Shown piece by piece: positions 1 to 8,364 of a stretch of 64,000 bases of DNA (the stretch's first letter is position 1; each line of letters begins with the position of its first letter). The notes under the pieces were generated by a model that worked only from the letters and a program-made list of their open reading frames with translations, was not told the origin of the DNA and did not search any database. Both the position numbers and the translations under genes were made by a program. Source of the DNA: Escherichia coli (GTDB lineage Bacteria > Pseudomonadota > Gammaproteobacteria > Enterobacterales > Enterobacteriaceae); the NCBI RefSeq assembly GCF_036503815.1, contig NZ_AP027764.1, forward strand, positions 2,914,001-2,978,000. The letters run 5' to 3'.

Positions 1-234
1 ATCAGTCAGGAATTGATTACCAATGTTCATAAAAGCGGGCCTCGGCAGGCAATTATTCAGGCGATCATAAAATGCTGTACATCACTTGAAATTCAAGTCT
101 CTGCTATGGGTGTGGCAACACCAGAAGAGTGGATGTGGCTTGAATCTGCAGGAATTGAGATGTTTCAGGGAGATCTGTTTGCCAAAGCTAAATTGAATGG
201 TATCCCTTCAGTTGCGTGGCCGGAGAAAAAATAA
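1..234 (+). CDS. bluF: BluF, blue-light BLUF-EAL antagonist of BluR (3' end only)
   Basis: Only the last 77 codons are in the window; the reading frame is open from base 1 and stops at 232-234. The visible part is the C-terminal end of a degenerate EAL domain, with SLEIQVSAMGV followed by ESAGIEMFQGDLFAKA, and I recognise it as E. coli BluF (YcgF). In the family an N-terminal FAD-binding BLUF domain senses blue light, and the EAL-like domain, which does not degrade c-di-GMP, releases the repressor BluR from DNA. The partner gene bluR follows on the same strand after a 204-bp gap, as in E. coli. The start and the BLUF domain lie outside the window. Confidence 0.93.
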   Translation: MSQELITNVHKSGPRQAIIQAIIKCCTSLEIQVSAMGVATPEEWMWLESAGIEMFQGDLFAKAKLNGIPSVAWPEKK

Positions 235-351
235 TTTTCAGCACATTATTTCACATGATTTCTGGAAATCATCGTGAAAATGAATACGTTATGTTTTAAT
301 TTAATCCACATTAAAAATAATGTTTTATCCAATTTAGCTGAAATCTTATTT

Positions 352-389
352 ATACTTTGTACAATTTTAGCGTATATTGTACAAAGTAT
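352..389. promoter_or_regulatory. Long perfect palindrome upstream of bluR, candidate BluR/MlrA-type operator
   Basis: Bases 352-365 (ATACTTTGTACAAT) are repeated exactly in inverted orientation at 376-389, around a 10-bp spacer. Each arm contains TGTACA, and one arm plus its flank reads TGTACAATTTT, the half-site I know for MlrA, the close MerR-family relative of BluR. The palindrome ends 49 bp before the bluR start. Autoregulation by BluR, or cross-regulation by MlrA, is inference. The TGTACA centres are 20 bp apart, slightly more than the 18 bp I recall for the csgD site. Confidence 0.6.
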
Positions 390-438
390 TATTGGGTCGT
401 GTACAGGCGACGGAGATTTATGAGCGCAAGGAGGAATT

Positions 439-1170
439 GTGGCTTATTACAGCATTGGTGATGTTGCTGAACGTTGCGGGATTAATCCTGTCACTCTCCG
501 GGCCTGGCAACGCCGCTACGGTTTGTTAAAACCACAGCGCAGTGAAGGCGGACACCGACTCTTTGATGAAGAAGACATACAACGCATCGAAGAGATCAAG
601 CGTTGGATAAGTAATGGCGTCCCTGTAGGCAAAGTTAAAGCATTACTGGAAACCACCAGCCAGGATACGGAAGATGACTGGAGCCGACTGCAAGAAGAGA
701 TGATGTCAATTCTTCGTATGGCTAATCCTGCCAAACTACGCGCGAGAATTATTTCACTGGGTCGAGAGTACCCAGTAGATCAATTGATTAATCATGTTTA
801 CCTTCCTGTTCGCCAGCGTCTCGTGCTTGATCACAACACCTCCCGCATTATGAGCAGTATGTTTGACGGCGCATTAATTGAGTACGCAGCAGCCTCGCTT
901 TTCGAAATGCGCCGTAAGCCCGGTAAAGAAGCCATTCTGATGGCGTGGAATGTTGAAGAGAGAGCACGATTGTGGCTGGAAGCATGGCGTTTATCATTGT
1001 CAGGATGGCATATTTCTGTCCTTGCTGATCCCATTGAATCGCCGCGCCCGGAACTGTTCCCAACGCAAACGTTGATTGTCTGGACAGGCATGGCACCAAC
1101 TAGAAGGCAAAACGAACTTTTACAACACTGGGTTGAGCAAGGTTATAAAGTCATCTTTCATGCCCCCTAA
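439..1170 (+). CDS. bluR: BluR, MerR-family repressor antagonised by BluF
   Basis: This 243-residue protein is a MerR-family transcription repressor, formerly YcgE. An N-terminal winged helix-turn-helix spans about residues 3-70 (YYSIGDVAERCGINPVTLRA, then RRYGLLKPQRSEGGHRLFDE). A C-terminal cobalamin-binding-like domain follows, of the type shared with MlrA, which in this family serves as the interaction surface. In E. coli BluR represses the ycgZ-ymgABC operon of small Rcs/biofilm connectors until BluF binds it in blue light. The start is GTG at 439, placed 6 nt after AAGGAGG, which is a strong ribosome binding site. It follows bluF on the same strand, but the palindrome at 352-389 suggests its own promoter. 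Confidence 0.95.
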   Translation: MAYYSIGDVAERCGINPVTLRAWQRRYGLLKPQRSEGGHRLFDEEDIQRIEEIKRWISNGVPVGKVKALLETTSQDTEDDWSRLQEEMMSILRMANPAKLRARIISLGREYPVDQLINHVYLPVRQRLVLDHNTSRIMSSMFDGALIEYAAASLFEMRRKPGKEAILMAWNVEERARLWLEAWRLSLSGWHISVLADPIESPRPELFPTQTLIVWTGMAPTRRQNELLQHWVEQGYKVIFHAP

Positions 1171-1389
1171 TTTCACCTTTATCCCGCCCCTTAGACAGAA
1201 TGTTATAATCTGAACCCACAACAGCGTTTGCACCGGAGCTGTTCCATTGCAAAATGCTCACCGCACAATTCAGCCAATCCCCCTTTCACACTTTGTATAT
1301 ATCACAGCCAAAGGACAGACCAGATTGAAGTGGTAAAACCGATCGTGCACACTATGCAGTCTCACAACTAACAAGAGGTTATTATCCTG

Positions 1390-1794
1390 ATGGATCAGGT
1401 CGTTGTTTTTCAAAAGATGTTTGAAAAAGTGAGAAAAGAGCAAAACTTTTCCTGGTTTTATTCAGAGTTAAAACATCACCGTATTGTGCATTACATTTAT
1501 TATCTGGCTACGGATAACATCAGAATTATTACTCACGATGAAACAGTTTTGTTATTAAGAGGAAACCGTAGCCTGTTAAAAGTCAGTACAACCAAAAACC
1601 CAGGAAAAATTAAAGAGGCGGCATTGCTTCATATTTCTGGGAACTCTACATTTTGGGAGTATTGTACAACACTGGCAAGTGCTGGCGTTTTCCGCTGGGT
1701 AACCGATGTTAATAACAATAAACGCGGCTACTACGCTATTGATAATACGCTGTTGTATGTTGAAGATGTGGAAAATAACAAGCCATTAATCTAG
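1390..1794 (+). CDS. ycgX: YcgX, DUF1398-family protein
   Basis: A 134-residue soluble protein recognised as E. coli YcgX of the DUF1398 family. There is no signal peptide or membrane segment, and I can name no catalytic motif. A segment around residues 85-105 (GNSTFWEYCTTLASAGVFRW) is typical of the family. The ATG at 1390 is preceded by AAGAGGTT, an acceptable ribosome binding site. It lies 219 bp downstream of bluR on the same strand, the same neighbourhood as in K-12. It is the last gene before the icd-derived repeat at 1991, so it sits just outside the accessory island. Function unknown. Confidence 0.85.
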   Translation: MDQVVVFQKMFEKVRKEQNFSWFYSELKHHRIVHYIYYLATDNIRIITHDETVLLLRGNRSLLKVSTTKNPGKIKEAALLHISGNSTFWEYCTTLASAGVFRWVTDVNNNKRGYYAIDNTLLYVEDVENNKPLI

Positions 1795-1857
1795 CAAAGT
1801 TTTAACACATAAGAGATCTATCATAATTCAGTAAAATAACAAAAAAGAGGACTTTCT

Positions 1858-1932
1858 ATGACTTATCAGAACTCCCTTTTTATTGTTATCCATAATTGTT
1901 CAGCCGACCAATACTATAAATCTGACATTTGA
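1858..1932 (+). CDS. Candidate 24-residue small ORF downstream of ycgX
   Basis: ATG at 1858 opens a 24-codon frame ending in TGA at 1930-1932. It is preceded at a good distance by AAAGAGGA, a convincing ribosome binding site for such a short frame. The product would begin MTYQNSLFIVIHN, with a short hydrophobic patch. It lies 63 bp after ycgX and just before the island edge. I recognise no homologue. It could be a real small protein or the start of a gene cut off by the island insertion. Confidence 0.25.
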   Translation: MTYQNSLFIVIHNCSADQYYKSDI

Positions 1933-1990
1933 CATGCCCCCCTTGCCGTTCTGATACGTTACTTGTATTACAGTTATCAAACCCACAAAT

Positions 1991-2052
1991 ACAACGGGCG
2001 TGTTATATGCCCGTTCAATACTTAATAGGTATAGAGTTAACATATTCTTGAT
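1991..2052. repeat. icd 3'-end relic, distal boundary repeat of the icd island
   Basis: This stretch repeats, with a few changes, the sequence that terminates icd at 8303-8364. Both hold ACAACGGGCGTGTTATA followed by GCCCGTT (the terminator hairpin), then an AT-rich spacer, then ACATATTCTTGAT, the complement of the last icd codons (IKNM). In E. coli icd is the attachment site of prophage e14 and of other elements, and integration duplicates the icd 3' end. The natural reading is an old attachment-site scar marking the far edge of an icd-integrated island. Confidence 0.75.
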
Positions 2053-2393
2053 AGCATGTATTGCTACCTCCTGCCTTAGAGTTATCTCCGGCTAACTCCA
2101 CCAAACATGGCTGCACACAGCCAGATAAAAACGCTTGCGCGCATCTGGATATCATACCGCTGCTGGAACTGTTTCTTAATCATCCTACCTTATTAGACCT
2201 ATTTGATACTGGCTATTATGAAGGATGCAAAGTAAGCGCTTTTTATGCGTTTTTGCTGAGTTATCATCACGTTACCTTAATATTATCAGGAACGAGTTAA
2301 CGCTGCTCATAACGGTCAAACCGATACTATAAAGCCCAATAATTGAAACCTTTTCATCATGTCAGGAAGATAGTCATCCTTATGATCTTTATA

Positions 2394-2418
2394 TAAAAAA
2401 GCCAACCATGGGGTTGGC
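2394..2418 (-). terminator. Leftward terminator-like hairpin with no assigned gene
   Basis: GCCAACC (2401-2407) pairs with GGTTGGC (2412-2418) across a 4-nt loop. On the minus strand the stem is followed by a run of six U encoded by the A-tract at 2395-2400. No leftward gene ends here, so either it terminates a short antisense transcript or it is a relic. Confidence 0.4.
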
Positions 2419-2546
2419 AAAGTGGCACAAACCAGCATAAAAGCTATGCTTTGTTTACAAATCTTCTTTGAATTAAATATATATCGTCCTGACTAAACAG
2501 AACTAAAACGGAATGAATTATTTAATCATGTTACTAAATTTCATTT

Positions 2547-2580
2547 TGTTTAGCCTCTGTTGAGATCCCTTGTTTTAAAT
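2547..2580 (+). promoter_or_regulatory. PhoP box and -10 in front of the AriR-like gene
   Basis: TGTTTA (2547-2552), five bases, then TGTTGA (2558-2563) fits the direct-repeat PhoP box (T/G)GTTTA-N5-(T/G)GTTTA with one mismatch. A -10-like TTAAAT lies at 2575-2580, 11 bp after the second half-site, which is the usual class I spacing at PhoP promoters. It compares well with the phoP autoregulatory box at 14200-14216. Start codon 2624 is 43 bp downstream. PhoP dependence of E. coli iraM, the second gene downstream, is established; this particular site as its driver is inference. Confidence 0.55.
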
Positions 2581-2623
2581 TTCATTTGGATAAAATTCTT
2601 AATAAAATCCTTGGGAGTCAATT

Positions 2624-2884
2624 ATGTCTATGCAAAGTCAAGGAATGAACTTTGAAATGAACCTATACGCATATTTGAATAAATATGATAGTCGGCTTTC
2701 AGAAGAAAAACTTGCAATTGATAAGGCAGTTAGAGATTTATATCTTTGCAACGAACACGTGGATAACAAGAGCATTATACTGAAATTGCTCTCATTTTTA
2801 TCATCTGCTGATGACATTGTTGAAAAAGATATTATCAGGAATGCTTTGGAAGTAGTGCTTCTTTTTACATTAGATGATATTTAA
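2624..2884 (+). CDS. AriR/YmgB-family small regulator (biofilm/acid-resistance connector paralogue)
   Basis: This 86-residue protein belongs to the AriR/YmgB family. From residue 25 it follows AriR closely: LSEEKLAIDKAV, the DNKSIILKLL helix, then VEKDIIRNALEVVLLFTLDD at the C-terminus. Family members are small all-helical dimers (YcgZ, YmgA, AriR, YmgC) linked to Rcs signalling, biofilm and acid resistance. The ATG follows GGGAG at 6 nt. It stands alone, away from the ycgZ-ymgABC operon next to bluF, and precedes iraM by 247 bp on the same strand with no clear terminator between, so the two may be co-transcribed from the PhoP-like promoter at 2547. The exact partner is not predictable from sequence. 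Confidence 0.75.
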   Translation: MSMQSQGMNFEMNLYAYLNKYDSRLSEEKLAIDKAVRDLYLCNEHVDNKSIILKLLSFLSSADDIVEKDIIRNALEVVLLFTLDDI

Positions 2885-2970
2885 GTCATCTCAGGAGTTT
2901 TAATACACGAAGAGTGCCCGGATACTAGCGATTATATTCATATTTAATTATTAGTGCGGGGAAAGAGATT

Positions 2971-3027
2971 ATGCATTGGCATATTTCTCTAACGTCCGTG
3001 ATAGAAAATAACTTTAAATATAAATAA
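2971..3027 (+). CDS. Candidate 18-residue leader ORF upstream of iraM
   Basis: ATG at 2971 opens an 18-codon frame ending TAA at 3025-3027. It is preceded by GGGGAAAGAG, a plausible ribosome binding site 4 nt away. The product would begin MHWHISLTSVIEN. It lies between the AriR-like gene and iraM. It could be a leader peptide or chance; no homologue is recognised. Confidence 0.2.
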   Translation: MHWHISLTSVIENNFKYK

Positions 3028-3131
3028 AGAACAAACCACCTTTGCATTCAACCTCATCTGAGCTGACTATAGTACAAATTATATTGATATTCTTTATCAA
3101 CATCATTGGAACAGAAGAATAAGGCGAAGAA

Positions 3132-3455
3132 ATGAAGTGTATAGTAATTGATACTGTAATACAACCTTCGTGTGGTATATATTTTTCAGTCATATGGAGC
3201 GATATGAAAATGATCATTTGGTATCGTTCAAATATATTTCTCCCACCTGGCAGCATATTTACAGTTATTAAGTCAGGTATTATACTTGAGGATAAAGAAT
3301 ATCCGATCAGTATTTTTAACGTGGCGCTATTCAACAAAAATTTATGGAATTTAATCAAAAATAGTCAAGAGTGTCCTACAGAATCAAACAAAATTACGAA
3401 TAAATGCCTGCATAAGCATTGCATTATGCAAATATGTCCACATGGTCTCAAGTAA
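3132..3455 (+). CDS. iraM: IraM, anti-adaptor that stabilises RpoS
   Basis: A 107-residue protein with the length and sequence pattern of E. coli IraM (YcgW/ElbA), including KCIVIDTVIQPSCGIYFS at the start and the C-terminal NKCLHKHCIMQICPHGLK. IraM binds the RssB adaptor and blocks delivery of sigma-S to ClpXP; in E. coli it is induced through PhoPQ during magnesium starvation. The protein differs from K-12 at many positions, more than the core genes in this window, which fits a fast-evolving accessory gene. ATG 3132 follows AAGGCGAAGA. No PhoP box is visible in the 247 bp directly upstream, so the site at 2547 is the best candidate. A terminator follows at 3507. Confidence 0.92.
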   Translation: MKCIVIDTVIQPSCGIYFSVIWSDMKMIIWYRSNIFLPPGSIFTVIKSGIILEDKEYPISIFNVALFNKNLWNLIKNSQECPTESNKITNKCLHKHCIMQICPHGLK

Positions 3456-3506
3456 TGGGGGGTATTTAACCTTCCCTATATGCTATAGATAAATCTACCA
3501 AAAACT

Positions 3507-3540
3507 GCCCCTTCGTAGAGGGGCTCTATGATTTTGTTTT
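3507..3540 (+). terminator. Rho-independent terminator after iraM
   Basis: GCCCCT (3507-3512) pairs with AGGGGC (3519-3524) around a 6-nt loop, followed by a T-rich tail (ATTTTGTTTT at 3531-3540). It lies 51 bp after the iraM stop. Confidence 0.55.
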
Positions 3541-4189
3541 ATTTGAAGGCATGGTGCTGAATGTATTCGTTGAATCCAGATTCAACACCTGAAGCTGCAC
3601 TTAACCCATAATACTTGTTTCTGGTTCCTCTACCGAGTGGTCAAACAATGATATGTATGTGACGTCAGAGTTTATTTTTTTTAGTGTTTAATGCTATTAA
3701 TTTAACGTAGTTACCTATCTTTTTTCTACCTTCTGAACTAACCTTAGGTTTCAACGTAACCGGCAGGAGGGGCTATCCCCAATCTTAAATTTTGCTGCCC
3801 GATTTGCTCAAGCCAAAGTTTTAATTTTACAACCTATAAACCTTAGTTAAATCAACCTCATGGTGCTGTCTGTTCCCGCTGTGGAACAAGACTCACTGCA
3901 ACATCTTGCATTCCTAAACTTCGCAGAAGGCGATGGGCAAAAACTGTACTGTAATGTTATTTCGATGTCTCTTATGGTAAATAGGAGGCGTCGAGGCTAA
4001 GTGAGTAGCCTGCTTGCTTCTCAATCCTGATACTATCAGCATTCACGTCAGATGAAATGATGATATTTCGCGTAAGAAAGAGGCATTTTTTTATCAACTT
4101 CACATCGGAGATGGTAATAATCCTATGGGTCCAGTCCAAATGAGGGGGTCAACATACTATAAAATTCACAATAATAAATTAACTATATA
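3541..4189. other. Gene-free AT-rich stretch between iraM and trkG
   Basis: About 650 bp without a frame that I can support on either strand. Stop codons interrupt all frames, no ribosome binding site stands in front of an open stretch, and I see no clear terminator after trkG. A short cysteine-containing frame near 3850-3950 is too short and unanchored to call. This looks like decayed or spacer island DNA. Confidence 0.5.
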
Positions 4190-5647
4190 TCAAGAACGCC
4201 AAAAAAATCCTGAAAATAGTATAATAACAGGGTAAATTTCAAGTCGACCAAGAATCATAGCAATACACATGAGATATTTTGCAATATCATTAAGAACACC
4301 GAATGAGGATGCGGTAGCCCCAAAACCCAGCCCCATATTATTAATGCATGCAGCGACTGTCGCAAATGATGTAAGGAAATCATATCCCATACCATTTAGC
4401 ACCAGTATAAAAAACACTGTAAAGAAAGTATAAAGAAAAAAGAAACTCCATACAGACCTCATTACGCGGTCTGTAACAATCTTCCCTCCTACATTTACAC
4501 TAAGCAATGCTCTGGGATGAGAAAGCTGATTTATTTCGTGTTTACTTTGTTTAAAAAGTATAAGAAATCTAAGTGATTTAATTCCGCCGCACGTTGAGCC
4601 TATACATCCCCCAAAAAAACTTGACAGCAGCAAAAAAACTATCGTATGTGTGGGCCAGTTTGAATAATCCTGCGTAGCTAAACCATTATCAGTGAGCATG
4701 GAGCTAGCAAGAAAAAACGAATGAACAACACTTCCAGTTAAGTCATACATACCTATATGCCAGACCTGGAAAGAGGTAACAATAATAACACCTGAAGCTA
4801 TTAACAAAAAGAAACGAAGTTCAACATCTCTGAGTAAGGGTTTTATTGTTTTCCTGCTTATAACAACATACCAAAGAGTAAAGTTGAAAGCCGATAACAG
4901 AGAAAAAGAGCCCGCCACCAGTTCAATCAAATAATTATTGAAATAGCCGATACTCTCACTATGAGTTGAAAAACCGCCAAGAGAAACTGTAGAAAGTCCA
5001 TGACAAATAGCATCAAACAAAGGCATTCCTGCAAGTCGATAACAAACAATACAAGCAATGCCTAATAAAGAATAAGTTATCCAAAGTGTCCGCGACGTAT
5101 CAGCCAAGCGTGGAGTTAGTTTGTCATCCTTAAATGGCCCTGGCATTTCTGACTGATAAAGTTTTGCACCACCAATACCCAATAATGGCAACACAGCAAC
5201 TGCCAGAACAATTACCCCTAAACCGCCTATAAAATTTAATTGTGACCGGTAGAACAAATATGCCCGAGATAATGAACTGACATCATCAATTACTGTTGCT
5301 CCTGTTGTTGTTATTCCGGAAACCCCTTCAAACAGCGCGTCAGCAAACGTTAAATTAAGCTCTGAATCAATCCATAATGGAAATGCGCTAATAATAGAAA
5401 ATAAAATCCAAAACATTACAATTATAATAAACCCATCACGGGTGCGTAATTGAATGCCAGATTTTTTAGTGGTATACCACGCTCCGCCACCAAAACAAAA
5501 AAATATAACAAAAGTAATAAAAAAAACGAACAAGCTTTTTTCTTTATAAAACAATGCTACAACCATTGGTGGTAACATTGAAAGACTATAGAGCCAGACC
5601 AAGAACCCACACATATGAGTTACAACTCTTACATGAGATGTATTCAT
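4190..5647 (-). CDS. trkG: TrkG, Trk-system potassium channel subunit
   Basis: A 485-residue, multi-span integral membrane protein that I recognise as TrkG, the K+ uptake subunit carried by the Rac prophage in K-12; it works with the cytosolic gating protein TrkA. All four pore loops are visible (numbered from the ATG): TTTGA about 113-117, SLGGF about 222-226, TDNGL about 319-323, NNMGLG about 436-441. The intramembrane loop GGCIGSTCGG (about 346-355) and the GRLE gating arginine near the end are present. Loop 3 (TDNGL) and the loop cysteine depart from TrkH (TTAGF and STGGG), as in TrkG. ATG 5647 gives the usual length, but an in-frame TTG at 5665 has the much stronger ribosome binding site (AAGGTGG, 6 nt), adding six residues. 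AT-rich, unlike the core. trkA is outside the window. Confidence 0.88.
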   Translation of the reverse strand: MNTSHVRVVTHMCGFLVWLYSLSMLPPMVVALFYKEKSLFVFFITFVIFFCFGGGAWYTTKKSGIQLRTRDGFIIIVMFWILFSIISAFPLWIDSELNLTFADALFEGVSGITTTGATVIDDVSSLSRAYLFYRSQLNFIGGLGVIVLAVAVLPLLGIGGAKLYQSEMPGPFKDDKLTPRLADTSRTLWITYSLLGIACIVCYRLAGMPLFDAICHGLSTVSLGGFSTHSESIGYFNNYLIELVAGSFSLLSAFNFTLWYVVISRKTIKPLLRDVELRFFLLIASGVIIVTSFQVWHIGMYDLTGSVVHSFFLASSMLTDNGLATQDYSNWPTHTIVFLLLSSFFGGCIGSTCGGIKSLRFLILFKQSKHEINQLSHPRALLSVNVGGKIVTDRVMRSVWSFFFLYTFFTVFFILVLNGMGYDFLTSFATVAACINNMGLGFGATASSFGVLNDIAKYLMCIAMILGRLEIYPVIILFSGFFWRS

Positions 5648-5843
5648 ATCCAAATGTTCTTTCAATTATAACCACCTTACTGCAATATCATGATTATACT
5701 GTATAAATTTTAACTCTTCTTAGATCTTACTTCACTGGTCCTTATGAAACAATCAGCAAAATGAATCTTATTATAACACTGTTCGGTTATGTATTGTTGA
5801 GCCTTCCCGCTGGGCCTGCATCATTACAAGTCGCTCCCTATGG

Positions 5844-6537
5844 GGCTTTGTCGAATAAATAATTTTCGGTAATATCCCCTGAGCAGGTTGTATCTTCAGG
5901 CAGTATGAACACTTTCTGGCATACCTACCTTCATCATTATGTTCAGCGTATGCACCATGACCAAAGCCTCTGCAACCGGCCTATCATAATCTAGCAGCAT
6001 CAGAGAACCTCAGAATAACTGTTTTACCCTGTACATTGCCGTTTCCGCTATTGAGCGACGATTGTAATCTTTTGTCCATTTTCACCGGGAATTACCCTCG
6101 GTCAATCGCTGATACGCGACTGCACAGTTACGGTCGGCATACTCACCGGGCCAGTAACCCGCTCCTTTTTGGGGTGGGATGAGCGCGCTGATTTTCACAC
6201 GGCGCAGCTGCTCGTAACAGAGCCGAGAGGCGTAAACTCCGTCTGCTGCTGTCCTGATTTTTTGATGGGTTTGCCGGATTAATCCGGCTACACCTCTACA
6301 TCCGTTACGCTGAATGCTGAGGTCGCCCTTGGGAAGAAGGCATTGCTGACTTATACCAATCCGAAATCACCTCCTCGTGCAACCAGACAGGGAGGGGCCT
6401 CGGTTGATAAGAGCTCTGTTATTGATGTGCCAGTTGGTGATTCAAACTTTTGCTTTGTAACGGGACGAGCCGTGTTGGCAGATGATGTGTGGTCTGATCC
6501 TTAAACTCAGTAAAAGTACGATTTATTCAAAAAAGCC
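5844..6537 (-). mobile_element. Internally deleted IS903-like (IS5 family) element
   Basis: Both ends resemble the IS903 terminal repeat: GGCTTTGTCGAATAAAT at 5844-5860, and the complementary GATTTATTCAAAAAAGCC at 6520-6537, next to the characteristic IS903 leader GGTCTGATCCTTAAACTCAG (6491-6510). Reading leftward between them, broken frames encode transposase pieces, e.g. GYWPGEYADRNCAVAYQRLT, then RRSIAETAMYRVKQLF, then LLDYDRPVAEALVMVHTLN. At 694 bp versus about 1.05 kb for an intact IS903, the 5' part of the transposase is missing and the remainder has stops and frame breaks. It cannot encode an active transposase. No identical 9-bp target duplication is evident. Confidence 0.75.
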
Positions 6538-6566
6538 CCTCCACTATGATTTCGATTTAAGGGGCT
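6530..6566 (-). terminator. Terminator of the 455-residue gene, tail supplied by the IS end
   Basis: On the minus strand AGCCCCT (6566-6560) pairs with AGGGGCT (6540-6534) over a 19-nt loop and is followed by a run of U encoded by the A-tract at 6529-6534. That tract belongs to the IS903-like terminal repeat, so the insertion may have completed the terminator. Confidence 0.5.
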
Positions 6567-6597
6567 GATGATTATGTAACGCGAATTTACCGGATCC

Positions 6598-7965
<1,368 letters not shown>

Positions 7966-8302
7966 ATAATACAATCCTTTTTCTCAGGGGGGTTGATATT
8001 CCGGATCGTGCCGTGTTTGCCCACGGCTCCCCCTGGAAAGCTGCAGACCTGTTTATTTAACTCGCACAGCGCCGGGGCCTGTCAGCAAACAGGGAGCATA
8101 ACCGTCGTGCCATTAAACGCCAGACGGGAGATCATTATTATTTTATTAATACAGATCCGTTGCATTCCGGTCTTTACCGCAGTTTAAAAGAAAAGAGAAT
8201 AGGGACTTAGGCAGTAGAGCAGTCATTGGACAGACCACACTACCCCAAACTAGCAGGGGAGTTTTGATAAAATTTTGATAACCGTTAGCATGCTAACAAA
8301 AA
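7966..8302. other. Leader/promoter stretch between the 455-residue gene and icd
   Basis: About 340 bp with no supported gene. It presumably carries the promoter of the leftward 455-residue gene; an AT-rich patch at about 8133-8155 is the likeliest place, but no clear -35/-10 pair can be named. A frame on the plus strand (7888-8187) is antisense to the gene start and lacks a ribosome binding site. Confidence 0.4.
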
Positions 8303-8364
8303 ACAACGGGCGTGTTATACGCCCGTTTCAATATTTAACACATGTAGTGATTACATATTCTTGA
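8303..8364. repeat. icd terminator plus icd 3' end, proximal boundary repeat
   Basis: This copy of the repeat shared with 1991-2052 includes the icd stop codon (8351-8353). On the minus strand the inverted repeat AACGGGCG / CGCCCGTT (8305-8325) is followed by the U-rich run encoded by the A-tract at 8297-8303, so it also works as the icd terminator. Together the two copies flank about 6.3 kb of accessory DNA, as expected when an element integrates into the icd 3' end and rebuilds it. Confidence 0.75.

Larger units (their letters stand above)
2053..2623. other. AT-rich stretch without a convincing gene inside the island edge
   Basis: No gene is supported between the boundary repeat and the AriR-like gene. 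A frame at 2061-2300 opened by TTG (79 codons, ending LLSYHHVTLILSGTS) has protein-like composition but no ribosome binding site and no recognised homologue; it may be a decayed phage or island gene. The stretch also holds a leftward terminator-like hairpin (2394-2418), a weak rightward hairpin (AGCATA at 2434, TATGCT at 2445, then TTGTTT), and the PhoP-like promoter described separately. Confidence 0.5.

Noticed and set aside
2061..2300. 79-codon frame opened by TTG after the boundary repeat
   Set aside because: Protein-like composition but no ribosome binding site, no homologue recognised, and start only by a rare codon. Mentioned as a possible decayed gene only.
2452..2468. Second PhoP box at TGTTTA near 2452
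   Set aside because: The second half-site after five bases (CTTCTT) does not fit the consensus.
3014..3358. 114-codon minus-strand frame over iraM
   Set aside because: Antisense to iraM in AT-rich DNA, without a ribosome binding site; iraM is the recognised gene.
3850..3950. Short frame with paired cysteines (CSRCG) between iraM and trkG
   Set aside because: Too short, no start with a ribosome binding site, no further zinc-finger context.
5835..6546. Possible 9-bp target duplication around the IS903-like relic
   Set aside because: The flanks are only loosely similar; no exact duplication at either plausible end definition.
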